Source of the DNA: Armatimonadota bacterium
GTDB lineage: Bacteria > Armatimonadota > UBA5829 > DTLH01
Direction: 5' to 3'
DNA: 64,000 nucleotides
NCBI GenBank assembly: GCA_029551395.1
Contig: JAKPFN010000066.1
Span: forward strand, 58,252 to 122,251
Within the stretch, counting starts at the first letter, position 1. The number at the start of each line of letters is the position of its first letter. A model generated the notes under the pieces. It worked only from the letters and a program-made list of their open reading frames with translations. It was not told the DNA's origin and ran no database searches. Positions 26,610 to 36,165 of this stretch are shown piece after piece. The translations under genes and the position numbers were made by a program.

Positions 26610-27716
26610 CTAGAACTGCTTCGTAATAATGTCTACTCGAAACCTATTGCCTGATTTGCGTTTCATCTGAGCATCGGATTTAACATCTTTGAAGTAATCC
26701 TCGATATCCTGAGTGTTGATATTCGGTTTGTGGCCGATGCGCATGAACTTAGGCTGAGGCTGGTCTGCAACTGCGGTTGCTTCATCCTCATTTGCTTTTT
26801 CATCGATGACCGATGATTCCGCAAGCTCTATTTCAACCTCGTCTACTGGTCTGGACTCAACCTCTTCCACTGGTGCTGTAGCTACTTGGGTTGCATCTTC
26901 GTAGGTAGGAGTCTTATGTTTTTCCTCAGCACGGATTACAGCCGTTTCTAATGCCGAAGCAGCAGTTTTGGCAGGCTCACGAGGCGAGGATGTCACCCGA
27001 TACACCGCGCTCTTCAGCGCTGTTTTAGCATCAACCTCAACAGGTATTGGTTCTGCAACAGGTATTGGTTCCGGTGTTATCTCTGTAATTGCAGCGGAAG
27101 GATTAGGATCGACCTTAGCAGCAAGCTGCTCATCAGTCTGCCGTGGTATTGCCAGCCATGCTGCAAAAACAATTACAGCAGCAGCACCCGCAGCCCATCC
27201 AAGCCTGGGAACCAGAGTAAGCGCGGCAATTCGGCTCTTAACGAGCGTTACAATGCCTACATGCTTCTTTCCGGTAGTTGCTGCGGCTATTCTGCCTCTA
27301 AGTGAAGCTGGAGGATCGACTTCTCCAATCGCAGCCAGAGATTCGACTGTTGTCTTAAGCGCGACAAGCTCTCTTGAGCAGTGGTCGCAAAGCGCTACGT
27401 GAGATTCGATCTCAGCCTCATCGTCTGCTGACAGTTCGCCATCGACATACTCCGACATCATAGCCCTGTAGTAAGCACAGGAACCTGCCAGTTTCTGCTC
27501 TTTAGTGACTGCATTTCGGATAGCCGACGAGAGGCTTGCCGGCGGTTCCACCTCGAAAAGATCTGAGACCAGTCCTACTACCGACCGAAGCGCTTCCAAC
27601 TCCTTGCGGCACTCTACGCAGTGCTCCAGATGCGCATCGATGGCTTCATACATAGCCTCATCCAGCACGCCGTCCAGATAACAGGACAGCTTTTCTCGAA
27701 CCTGACCACATTCCAT
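26610..27716 (-). CDS. Transmembrane protein with two zf-HC2 (anti-sigma type) domains
   Basis: 368 residues. Two consecutive zinc-binding anti-sigma (ZAS / zf-HC2) domains: first CGQVREKLSCYLDGVLD ... HLEHCVECRKEL (about 3-40), second CAYYRAMMSEYVDGELS ... HVALCDHCSREL (about 80-115). Each keeps the Hx3Cx2C ligands and is followed by the same FEVEPPASL or GEVDPPASL stretch, so they arose by internal duplication. A membrane span follows (GWAAGAAAVIVFAAWLAIP, about 175-193) and then a low-complexity Pro/Glu/Thr tail. In other bacteria such proteins bind an ECF sigma factor in the cytoplasm and release it on envelope stress. No sigma factor gene lies beside it in this window, so it is an orphan. 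Confidence 0.82.
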   Translation of the reverse strand: MECGQVREKLSCYLDGVLDEAMYEAIDAHLEHCVECRKELEALRSVVGLVSDLFEVEPPASLSSAIRNAVTKEQKLAGSCAYYRAMMSEYVDGELSADDEAEIESHVALCDHCSRELVALKTTVESLAAIGEVDPPASLRGRIAAATTGKKHVGIVTLVKSRIAALTLVPRLGWAAGAAAVIVFAAWLAIPRQTDEQLAAKVDPNPSAAITEITPEPIPVAEPIPVEVDAKTALKSAVYRVTSSPREPAKTAASALETAVIRAEEKHKTPTYEDATQVATAPVEEVESRPVDEVEIELAESSVIDEKANEDEATAVADQPQPKFMRIGHKPNINTQDIEDYFKDVKSDAQMKRKSGNRFRVDIITKQF

Positions 27717-27943
27717 CTTGTTTGCACCTCCTGGTGTATTTGCAGCGGCTTTTTGCCGCTACCAAGTTCTTGGACACTTATAACGAGCAAATGTAACAGG
27801 AATTTTTGCGGAGAATATGCAGGAAGCAATCAGGTTCGATATATGTCAGCCAGTGCAGATGATCAGTGTATATTTCAGTGCAGGTCCACAATTCTGGACG
27901 GCAGTTCCAAGGAACTACTGTTGGGTCTGGTTAATATTACACT

Positions 27944-28261
27944 GTGTCTTATTGCAAGATTATTGAATGTAAAACTGACCTAATAAGTGCTATAGAAGCG
28001 CTTCAGGATGAACCGTACCTCTGCCTGCTGGATAGTTTTCCTGCTCACAGCAGAGGAAGGTGGGCATTTCTGGCTGCACATCCGTTTCTTGTGCTGACAG
28101 TGAGAGATGGATACACGTTTATCGGCGAACAGGACATTGTAGTAAAGAACGGGCGAGCATACTTCCACGGAGGTTGAGGGATTGTGATTGATTCAGTCCC
28201 TGAAGCGGAGTATCAGGAAACTCTTGATAAGGTAAGCGGGCTTGTCCGCGCTGTTAACATA
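27944..28261 (+). pseudogene. Remnant of aminodeoxychorismate/anthranilate synthase component I (pabB-like)
   Basis: From GTG 27944 the frame reads a recognisable N-terminal piece of a PabB/TrpE-type protein: PYLCLLDSFPAHSRGRWAFL, then AAHPFLVLTVRDGYTF, matching the LLDS...GRxSFLGADPFLVL region. It stops at TGA 28175-28177. The same frame continues with VPEAEYQETLDKVSGLVRAV, which resembles the EEYLEAVERAKEYIRAGDI segment that normally lies well over 100 residues further on. About 80-110 codons between the two are therefore missing, and so is the whole chorismate-binding C-terminal domain. It sits directly before pabC, the expected neighbour. Identification is by remembered family sequence; a short unrelated gene is the alternative. 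Confidence 0.6.
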
Positions 28262-28278
28262 AGAGAAAGGGAGTATTT

Positions 28279-29130
28279 ATGGTTGAACCATATTTGCCTG
28301 TATACATAAATGGAGAGATTATCTCGGCAGACCAGGCTCGGGTTTCTGTTTTTGACCGGGGTTTTATGCGCGGTGATGGGGTTTTCGAGACCCTTCGTAC
28401 CTACAGCGGAGAGTTGTTCAAGCTGGATCAACATCTGGCCAGACTGGACCACGGTATGGAAGTGCTCAGGTTTCCTGCCCGTTCGGCAGACTTGGGCCTG
28501 AAAGCTGCTGTCCTGGAAACAGTGAAAGCTGTTGAGGTTGATAACGCCAGAGTCCGCGTGCAGGTAACGAGAGGTTGCGGCACTACCGGCTTTACGGCTC
28601 ACGCAGATACTGCGCCAACGGTTATCATCACCGTACATCCTATCACTCAAGGCCCAGCAGAACCGTTGAAAGTGATTACTGCCTCAGTCCGCCGTGATGA
28701 ACGCTCTCCGCTTGTGTCTGTGAAGACCATCAACTATATTCCGAGCATTTTGGCGCTTATGGAAGCCCACGATGCCGGAGCTGATGATGCAATCTTGCTG
28801 AATTATGCCGGCAATGTTGCAGAAGGCTGCGCTTCCAATGTTTTTCTGTATCACTCGGGCAAGCTGATTACTCCGGACCTTGCCTCTGGAGTGCTTCCGG
28901 GCATAATCCGTGCGACAGTCATCGAAATTGCTGAATCTCTTGGAATCCCAGTCGAGGAAAAGCCTGTTGATCCGTCGCTTCTTGAGTCTGCAGACGAGAT
29001 TTTTATGACCAGTTCGACCCGAGAAGTGGCTCCGGTTGCGATGGTAAACGGCAAGCAGGTTGGTCAAGGTTCACACGACATCGCTCGGCTGCTTGAAAAC
29101 GAATACCGTAAACTGGCCGAGCCTGGCTAG
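28279..29130 (+). CDS. pabC: Class IV aminotransferase, probable aminodeoxychorismate lyase PabC
   Basis: 283 residues; ATG with GGGAG 5 bases upstream. A PLP fold-type IV enzyme: PVYINGEIISADQARVSVFD, the arginine-rich FDRGFMRGDGVFETLR, the catalytic lysine in SVKTINYIPSI, EGCASNVFLY, ASGVLPGIIRATVIEIA and FMTSSTREVAPV. The fold is shared by aminodeoxychorismate lyase (p-aminobenzoate for folate), branched-chain aminotransferase and D-amino-acid aminotransferase. The decayed pabB-like sequence just upstream favours the PabC reading. If pabB has truly been lost here, this enzyme may have kept or shifted to another transamination role. Ends at a strong hairpin. Confidence 0.8.
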   Translation: MVEPYLPVYINGEIISADQARVSVFDRGFMRGDGVFETLRTYSGELFKLDQHLARLDHGMEVLRFPARSADLGLKAAVLETVKAVEVDNARVRVQVTRGCGTTGFTAHADTAPTVIITVHPITQGPAEPLKVITASVRRDERSPLVSVKTINYIPSILALMEAHDAGADDAILLNYAGNVAEGCASNVFLYHSGKLITPDLASGVLPGIIRATVIEIAESLGIPVEEKPVDPSLLESADEIFMTSSTREVAPVAMVNGKQVGQGSHDIARLLENEYRKLAEPG

Positions 29131-29139
29131 AGTTGATTT

Positions 29140-29167
29140 GGAGTGCAGTTTCGAGCGACTGCACTCC
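29140..29167. terminator. Bidirectional terminator hairpin
   Basis: GGAGTGCAGT / ACTGCACTCC, a perfect 10-bp stem with an 8-base loop, between the convergent pabC and nitroreductase genes. T-tracts are short. Confidence 0.6.
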
Positions 29168-29181
29168 TTGATATGCTTCGT

Positions 29182-29748
29182 TTAGAGGATAATCTCATCC
29201 AAATCCCGCTTGGGTACGTGATGAACACCCTGATCATCTCTCCAGTAGCGGATGTCTCCATCTGGCCCTACGAGATCGATTATAACCTTTTCCGCAGGTT
29301 TTCCCAGCACCAGCACCAGCAAAATCTTGAAATGTTCGGGGATATTTAGTGCTGCGCGGAGTGAATCCCGGTCAATAGCAGCGATGTTGCAGCCGCCCAG
29401 ACCGCGCTCCACTGCGCCAAGCAAGATGCTCTGGCTCGCGATGCCGTGGTCACAGCCGAAGTCTGTCGTGATGCGGGTGTCTCCAAGCATCACTATGTAG
29501 GCAGACGGGCGTTCTCCTTCGGCTGGCCCTGGCCAGTCTTTTAAGTATCCAGCCCAGGAAAGCGTTGGGAATATCTTTGCGTTCAGTTCGGGGTCAGCAG
29601 CGAGTATATATTTGAGCGGCTGCCTGTTGGCTGCAGATGGAGAAAGCCGAGCCAGATCAACAAGCTCTCGCAGCAATTCAATGCTGACCGGCTCGTTCTC
29701 CTTAAACCGTCTGTAGCTTCTGTTTGCTGTTATCAGGTCTTTTATCAT
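29182..29748 (-). CDS. Nitroreductase-family protein
   Basis: 188 residues; ATG with GGAGGTGGGAG just upstream. FMN-binding nitroreductase fold: TANRSYRRFKE at the N-terminus contacts the FMN phosphate, LARLSPSAANRQPLKYIL is the second phosphate/flavin segment, and GIASQSILLGAVERGLGGCN and FKILLVLVLGKPAE complete the core. These NAD(P)H-dependent flavoenzymes act on a wide range of quinones and nitro compounds, so the natural substrate cannot be read. It is encoded convergent to pabC and 48 bases from the frameshifted PEP-CTERM gene, with no obvious functional link to either. Confidence 0.9.
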   Translation of the reverse strand: MIKDLITANRSYRRFKENEPVSIELLRELVDLARLSPSAANRQPLKYILAADPELNAKIFPTLSWAGYLKDWPGPAEGERPSAYIVMLGDTRITTDFGCDHGIASQSILLGAVERGLGGCNIAAIDRDSLRAALNIPEHFKILLVLVLGKPAEKVIIDLVGPDGDIRYWRDDQGVHHVPKRDLDEIIL

Positions 29749-29796
29749 CTCCCACCTCCGGTCAGTGCTTATGGTACCACTTTCCAGAGGAGGATG

Positions 29797-32201
29797 TCAC
29801 GACCTTTTCCGCCTTATTCCAGTAACAACAAGCGCAGCTCCAGCCGCCAGGGCGATTATGCTCGCTGGTTCAGGAACAGCAGATGGAACTGTGCTGGGGT
29901 CTACCGGTTGTAGTCCAGCATCTTCATACTGGCTCTGGTTCTCAAGAACTACTGCACCGCTGACTGCAGTCACAAGCTGGTATTTTGCTGCCAGGTCTGA
30001 AGCTTCGGCAAGTTTTCTGTCGTCACCATGGCTGCAGATGCGCTCGACTTCATCCTTGATAAACAACCTGGTCACATGAGGTGATGCGAATTTGGCATCC
30101 GATAATAATGCTTCGTCTTTATACCTGTGGATGGTTAGAACTTTGCGCTTACCGCTCCACTGGTCGAACAGTCCTTTCAAATCAGCAGTCAAAGTGCCCC
30201 TGCGAGGCAATACGGTAACTGCTCCCGTATGTTCGAGGTCTGCCAGAATGCTGTTTCGGCGTTTGCTACTGCAACCGAGATGATCTTGAGCGAGCCAGGC
30301 TGCCGTTCGCATATTTGCAGCAACTGTTCTTTGTAGTTGTCTGAAACAATCGGCTGTGGCCCATGAATCCAAAGGATAGTGCCGTTATCTTCCATGACGG
30401 ACTCATAAGCTTTGAGCAAGGCAGGCCGGTTGTCAACTCCGCCCAAGCATTTCATGCTTCTGATCTTGTCAGACGCATTCCGAACAGCCTTTGGTGTTGC
30501 TTTCTGTATAGGGACAAGCTCATTTACCTGCTCTGCAGCTTGAATGACTGAGAATTCGCAGGTTTCCGGCAGGTTTGATAATGCCTGAGCGATGTCATCT
30601 CGGGCATTTGCCAGTCTGATTGAACCGTCGATTACCACAGTCACTTTTTCAGGTGGAGTAGGGGTGGTTTCCTCAATCACCTGCGTCACAAGTTCAGCAT
30701 CTTTGTTTATTGGATCTGATGCAGCTACTACTTTGATGTTTGGGTTGCGCTCGCAGGTTATCTCGTTCTTTATTCCAGCCAATTCCCGGTCAGTCAGCGC
30801 GGCTCTAAGGTTCTTCGTATTCAGACCATCACCCGAAAAACCTAACTCGTCTGAAGATTTAATATAAACCATGTGCTTCACACTGTCGGAAACTCGGAAG
30901 TTCCTTTCGATGAAGCGCGGGAGGATCATCGTGCCTTCAGATAGGCTTTCGGGCTGCAGTGGAGCCGTGATTCCCAACCTGACTTTCATAGTTCCACCTT
31001 CCGGCGGCACCGGGAAACACTGCATCAGCACTCGGTCAGGGCCGCAGGTAGTGACAAGCACTGGATCTCTTCTCTGGACTACTGCAACGTTCTGGTATGC
31101 ATCACGGACTTTGCCTCTAGTCGAGAAAGCAGCCTCACGCGGCTCTCCTTCTACCCAAAGGGTCAATCTTGATACAACACCGTCAGGAGGCAGCGCTATC
31201 TCTGCTCTTGCTTCCCGCTGAGTGTCCGGCGATGTGTTCTTGAATACGAGCGTCCATTCGGTGTAGGACACAAGTCCATCAGGATCGACTATTCCATCTA
31301 TCCTCGATGAGATCAAAGACAGATCCTTGACCCTGCTGTTGACAGCAGTGCCACCGACATCCGAGTCCCAGTTGGAATCCGAAATGAACGAGGCACGCGG
31401 TCCAATAATTCTAGGCGGTGGAACAGAGTTGAATGATCTGCCGGTTACTCTGTAGTAAACATCACGAGCCTTGTTGCGGTCAACCATGTTGGTCATCATA
31501 ATTCTGTCTGGGCTGACCCATGTATCAGTAGGCAATCCGTAACAGGCTCTGAGCAAAGTTGACTCACTGCCGATATATCTGATGAGCCTGATTCCCTGCG
31601 CGCTTTTTGCTTCATCGTCCGACGAAGCCATTTGAAGCCCCTTCATTGTGAAGTAGCTGGCTCCAATGCAGGCTCCGAGTATTCCCACTGCTGCAAGAAT
31701 GCCCAGCCAAAGCGCTGCTTTACGCTTTGGATTACCATATTCCATCCCTTTTTCTATCCGTCTTGCGCATATTACAGAAACCGCGAATGCAAAGTAAGGG
31801 CTTAGACCTGCAAGTCCGATCCCATAAGCAATGATGGCTATGAAAGAGAACGGAATAAGCACAAGAAGCTGGATGGAGTAAACGAACGCAGTGCCAATAG
31901 ACAATCCAAGCAGAAACATCAAGGGTACAACCAGCCTGGATTTTCTATTAACACAAAACCAGAATGCTAACGCATTTGTTATCGGCACGAGGGCGACCAA
32001 TGTAAAGTGCAGCCTGGTGGGAAGGATATCAACGAAGAACGCACTTCCAAATCCTGTTAAATATTCAAACCACAGGGCTGCGGCTGGCAGGATTACACCT
32101 GCTAAGATCACGAAGGTTTTCCACTTGTCGGACAATGGAGGAAGCTCTGGATAAGAAGGGGACTTATCTGTCTTTACTGCCGGTTCATCTACAACAGACA
32201 T
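29797..32201 (-). pseudogene. VIT-domain integral membrane protein with PEP-CTERM tail, frameshifted
   Basis: Start ATG 32201 with AGAGGTGA upstream (GTG 32208 is an alternative). The first frame runs 670 residues: about five membrane spans (40-200), then a VIT-like region (SYTEWTLVFKNTSPDTQREA, ALPPDGVVSRLTLWVEGEP) and a von Willebrand A-like part (VTVVIDGSIRLANARDDIA), ending out of frame at 30189. Near 30245-30255 the homology moves to the next frame (ILADLEHTGAVTVLPRRGT) and ends at 29797 with VPEPASIIALAAGAALVV and RRKRS, a complete PEP-CTERM exosortase sorting signal. Restoring one base rejoins the frames to about 800 residues. This matches the PEP-CTERM family integral membrane proteins. 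It is either a real frameshift or a sequence error. No exosortase gene is in the window. Confidence 0.78.
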
Positions 32202-32341
32202 ACCTTTCACCTCTTTTATCGAGTTTCAGGTATATATCAATACTTGAAGCTCTGTAATGGTCAGGTAATTCTATATACGCCTGCATGCTAACCACCCGTT
32301 CCCGGTTTTACAGAAAACAAACTGAAGTATATCTAATTGCT

Positions 32342-33169
32342 CTAAAGGTGAAACCGGCTGGCAGCCTGCAGTTCATCGACTACTGATTCATTCACTGTCA
32401 CATTGCCTATTCCACTACCGCCATCAGGACTGCGTCCGTGTGCGTCGGACCCGCCTGTCGCAATCAGTCCGAACTTTCTGGCAGTATTCCGATAGTGTTT
32501 CGTAATAGCCGGGTCCTGGTCTCCGTAGTAGACCTCGATTGCTCCCAATCCCACTTTAACCAGGTTTATGATCAGATCATCATGCCCCACTTGTCCAGGA
32601 TGAGCCAAACCGGCCACTCCGCCTGCATCTGCTATTATGGTAACAGCATCGAATGGGGTTAGTTTTGTTCTTTCGACGTATGCAGGTGCGCCGCGTACCA
32701 GGAATTTGTTAAAAGCATCGCTCATGTTTTCTGCTGCGCCGATTTCGCACACTGCCTGTGCCAGATGCGGTCTGCCTATAGAACCATGAGAGGCGATTTC
32801 AAGCACTCGTTCCAGTTTGACCTGAATACCGAGAGCCTGGAGCTTCTCGACCATCTTCCGTCCACGGTCAAGTCGGGCTTTTCGAAGTTGTTGAAGTTGT
32901 CCGGCGAGTTTTTCCGAATGCCAGTCAATGAAGTAGCCTAGAATATGCACCTCATGTGTTCCGTAATCCGTATTAATCTCCACGGCAGGTACTACCCTTA
33001 CTCCCAGCCGTTTACCTGCAGTAATGGCTTCATCTATCCCGGAGACCGTATCATGGTCGGTTATTGCAATGGCTGATAGTCCCAATCGTTTGGCTTCTTC
33101 AACCACCTGAGTTGGCGACAACAGGCCGTCAGATGCCACTGTATGTATATGCAAGTCTGCTTTCGACAT
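32342..33169 (-). CDS. PHP-domain phosphoesterase (RNase AM/TrpH-like)
   Basis: 275 residues; ATG start without a strong ribosome-binding site. A PHP-fold metal-dependent phosphoesterase: ADLHIHTVASDGLLSP carries the HxH pair, AIAITDHDTVSGIDEA the next ligands, VPAVEINTDYGTHEVHILGY the E and H, GVAGLAHPGQVGHDD another histidine and ATGGSDAHG the DxH. The length and motifs match the E. coli YciV/RNase AM group, which cleaves 3',5'-nucleoside bisphosphates and short 5' ends of RNA. DNA polymerase or histidinol-phosphatase PHP domains are less similar. Soluble, cytoplasmic. The 33170-33364 spacer upstream, shared with the divergent DUF58 gene, shows nothing firm. Confidence 0.88.
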   Translation of the reverse strand: MSKADLHIHTVASDGLLSPTQVVEEAKRLGLSAIAITDHDTVSGIDEAITAGKRLGVRVVPAVEINTDYGTHEVHILGYFIDWHSEKLAGQLQQLRKARLDRGRKMVEKLQALGIQVKLERVLEIASHGSIGRPHLAQAVCEIGAAENMSDAFNKFLVRGAPAYVERTKLTPFDAVTIIADAGGVAGLAHPGQVGHDDLIINLVKVGLGAIEVYYGDQDPAITKHYRNTARKFGLIATGGSDAHGRSPDGGSGIGNVTVNESVVDELQAASRFHL

Positions 33170-33364
33170 ATTTGTATATCTGGGTTAATCCTTTTCGTTA
33201 GACTCTGAGCGTATCATTTTAGGCTAATGTATATTATGATTTCAATATTCAGCAGCATTTAACCTTCAATCCTTATTATATGGCTCATCTGAAGGATTTA
33301 TGCATAGATAAATATAAGCAGGTAATTAGACAATATCTGGCAGTGTTCAGGTCTACCAAGCCTT

Positions 33365-34675
33365 ATGATAATCACTACAAGACTAATAGTCCTTCTTGTT
33401 TTAGGAGCTTTGCCGTTTGCCCTGTCCGGCGGGAAACCACTGGGGATAGTGCTTGGCTGTGCGTATTTAATTTTCATTTGGATAATAGCCGCTGTGGATT
33501 ACCGCAGGACTCCCAAAGCATTGGCTGTTGAAGTAGAACGTATTTGTGATGAAAAACTCTCACTTGGGGCTGAAAACGCAATAAGTATCCGGCTCAGAAA
33601 CCGCACCAGGTCTGAACTGGACTTGAAATTGCGTGACGAACCTCCATACCTGTTTTCCATTGAAGGCAATGTTGCTCAGGTCAAGCTGAAACCTCGCGCA
33701 CAAAAAGAAATTGCTTATCATGTCAAACCACATGCCAGAGGGGATTTTGACTTTGGTGACATATATCTTCGTATCAACGGGCCTCTTGGGCTGGTAGTCA
33801 GACAATACCGCATCCCAGCCTCCCAAGCTATCAAGGTCTATCCGAACCTGCTTGATATCCGTAAGTACGACCTGCTGCTTCGCAGGGGACGCACCATCGA
33901 ACTGGCAAATCGTCGGACACGCATCTATGGGCGCGGAACAGAATTCGAGTCGCTGCGTGAATATGTACCGGACGATGAGTTCAGACAGGTAGACTGGAAG
34001 GCATCTGCCAGAAGAGGCAAGCTGATCAGCCGTCAGTACCAGGTGGAGCGAAGCCAGAATATCATGATCCTGCTTGATGCTGGCCGCACTATGTCTGTCC
34101 GGGTCGAGGATATGACCAAGCTGGACTTCTCGATAAATGCTGCGCTCATGCTCGCTTATGTCGCTGCTTCAGGAGATGATAAAGTCGGTCTGCTTACGTT
34201 CTCGGACAAGGTGGATGGTTTTCTTCCTCCAAATAAAGGCCGTTCACAGGCATTGGCTATTATGCAAGCGCTGTACAATGTCCCTCTGACTACTATGGAA
34301 TCGGACTATGCAGGAGCTTTTCTGTATCTGGCCCGAAGGTGGCGGAAACGTTCTTTGATTGTTGTTTTCACTGACCTCTTAGACCCTGAATCGTCGAGAC
34401 AGATTATCACTCACCTGAGATCTCTTGCCGCGAACCACCTGTGCATGTGTGTAGCCATTTCAGATACGAACATCCTGGAAGCTGCCAGAAGAACGCCGGA
34501 AAGTGCAGCCGATGTTTATGAAAAAGCAGCAGCAGTCGAGGTGCTGCATGAACGCAAGCAGGCAATTGCGCAACTCGAGCGTTCTGGTGTGGTGGTAGTT
34601 GACTCCGAACCAGGCACGCTTTCTCCCGCTGTCATTAACCATTATCTGCAGATTAAATCCAAAGTCCAATTATAA
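33365..34675 (+). CDS. DUF58 domain membrane protein
   Basis: 436 residues. Two N-terminal membrane spans (about 5-45), a beta-rich segment (AISIRLRNRTRSELDLKLRD), then the DUF58 signature YVPDDEFRQVDWKASARRGK. A von Willebrand A-like domain follows, with MILLDAGRTMSV as a degenerate MIDAS loop and LIVVFTDLLDPESS. DUF58 proteins usually sit beside a MoxR AAA ATPase and a transglutaminase-like gene; neither is next to it, although the flanks may have been rearranged. Function is unknown at the molecular level; a chaperone-like or envelope-maturation role with MoxR is the usual suggestion. The N-terminal ATG has no clear ribosome-binding site. Confidence 0.88.
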   Translation: MIITTRLIVLLVLGALPFALSGGKPLGIVLGCAYLIFIWIIAAVDYRRTPKALAVEVERICDEKLSLGAENAISIRLRNRTRSELDLKLRDEPPYLFSIEGNVAQVKLKPRAQKEIAYHVKPHARGDFDFGDIYLRINGPLGLVVRQYRIPASQAIKVYPNLLDIRKYDLLLRRGRTIELANRRTRIYGRGTEFESLREYVPDDEFRQVDWKASARRGKLISRQYQVERSQNIMILLDAGRTMSVRVEDMTKLDFSINAALMLAYVAASGDDKVGLLTFSDKVDGFLPPNKGRSQALAIMQALYNVPLTTMESDYAGAFLYLARRWRKRSLIVVFTDLLDPESSRQIITHLRSLAANHLCMCVAISDTNILEAARRTPESAADVYEKAAAVEVLHERKQAIAQLERSGVVVVDSEPGTLSPAVINHYLQIKSKVQL

Positions 34676-34818
34676 CTCAGCCGGTTAAATAAATGACTCA
34701 ATGCAGGAACAATAGTCCAGCTTGTTTCATCTATATAATGGAGACTTGTAATACAAGCAGCCATTGACTATGTAATGAATGACCGGCGTTTTTCGCCTGC
34801 GATACAGGTTTATTCTAA

Positions 34819-36165
34819 ATGTCTTGTAAGGCCCTTCACTCTCGAACTGCTTTCCTTTCCATAATGATTTTGTTGGCAGTTGTATCCTTCACTGGAATAT
34901 CCTGGTCAGCAGAGGAAGAATCGACGGCCGCAGAGCCTAATGCAGAGATAACAACCGGTCCTAATGGAATATCAGTTTATGCTGTTGGTGTTCAGGCTGA
35001 TGAGTTCTTTACACAACTTGCACGTGCAACAGGTGTGGGAATCATTATTGACGACACCATCGGGCGGTACAGCAGCGATAAGTACGTCAGCCGCAAGATT
35101 ACGGTGCATCTGACGGATAAAAAGATCAGCGAGATAATCGAAAACGTCTGCACAGCCTATGGGCTTTCCCACTCGCAGGTTGGCGGCGTCTTTATGGTCA
35201 GTGAAGGTATACCTAACAGCCCCTCATCTTACCTCATCAGTGATATCGACTCCGTTACTACAAAATATGTGCTGGCATCCAATGCAAAATCTCTCTTGCC
35301 AGTGTTTCTTCAAGACCATGTAAAGGTCAATGAGGAACAAAATGCGGTCATACTTTCGGCTCCGACAGAAGTGCTGGCTAAATTCAGGGAGGATATCGAG
35401 CAATTTGACGTTCCTGCTGCCCAGATTATGATAGATGTGCTGATGGTAGAGTTTACGGACTCAGCAGCAAAAGAATTGGGGTTCGATTTCCTTTGGAGCA
35501 ATTCAGGAAAGAGCGCAGTAACATCGTCAGGCTCAGGAGATATTATCTTTGAGGTCCTGGATACGCTTCCAGACAAGTTTATAACGCAGATCAGGTCCCT
35601 GGCTGAAAAAGGTAAGGCCAGAGTGCATGCTAATCCTAGAATAGCAACGGTAAGCGGTCAGTCTGCGAGCATATTTGTTGGCAGACAGAGATACCTCAGC
35701 CAATCAGTGGAAACGAGTGGAGACTATTACGGCAGCATGAACTACATCGACGCTGGAATCAGACTGACCATGACGCCCTGGACAGGCGGTGACGGCGCTA
35801 TCATTGCTGAGGTAAGCCCTGAAGTCAGCGTTATGAGCGCACCTGATCCAAAAACCGGATTGCCCGAGAAGAGCAGCAGGCGTGCAGATACTATAGTCAG
35901 AGTCCGCGATGGCGATACGGTAATAATCGGCGGCTTATTGCAAAGTGAATTGCAGTCAACAAGGACCAAAATCCCTGTTTTAGGTGATCTTCCACTCATT
36001 GGAGGGTTATTTACCGGTGTAAGCCAGACAACTGTAAATACTGAGCTCGTCATATTCATTACGCCACACATCTTGAGCCAGACTGGACACCTGCCGGACT
36101 CCTATGAGCAGAATCTGTTGCAGAAGCTGGATGGCGAAACTCAGCTTAATGGAGTGATACGCTGA
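34819..36165 (+). CDS. Secretin-domain protein 1 (no AMIN domain)
   Basis: 448 residues with a signal peptide (AFLSIMILLAVVSFTG). Residues about 55-130 form an STN/secretin N0-like domain (FFTQLARATGVGIIID). Residues about 145-200 are a secretin N1/NolW-type domain (TKYVLASNAKSLLPVF). Then comes a secretin core (QIMIDVLMVEFTDSAAKELG, ARVHANPRIATVSGQSASIF, GDTVIIGGLLQSE, KIPVLGDLPLIGGLF). It is the first of three tandem paralogues and the only one without an N-terminal AMIN-type domain. Secretins form outer-membrane pores for type II secretion or type IV pili. No pilus or T2SS partner genes are present, so the partner machine is unknown. Confidence 0.88.
   Translation: MSCKALHSRTAFLSIMILLAVVSFTGISWSAEEESTAAEPNAEITTGPNGISVYAVGVQADEFFTQLARATGVGIIIDDTIGRYSSDKYVSRKITVHLTDKKISEIIENVCTAYGLSHSQVGGVFMVSEGIPNSPSSYLISDIDSVTTKYVLASNAKSLLPVFLQDHVKVNEEQNAVILSAPTEVLAKFREDIEQFDVPAAQIMIDVLMVEFTDSAAKELGFDFLWSNSGKSAVTSSGSGDIIFEVLDTLPDKFITQIRSLAEKGKARVHANPRIATVSGQSASIFVGRQRYLSQSVETSGDYYGSMNYIDAGIRLTMTPWTGGDGAIIAEVSPEVSVMSAPDPKTGLPEKSSRRADTIVRVRDGDTVIIGGLLQSELQSTRTKIPVLGDLPLIGGLFTGVSQTTVNTELVIFITPHILSQTGHLPDSYEQNLLQKLDGETQLNGVIR

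Noticed and set aside
27614..27829. Possible sigma-factor gene beside the anti-sigma protein
   Set aside because: The frame overlaps the anti-sigma N-terminus and shows no sigma region 2 or 4 motifs.
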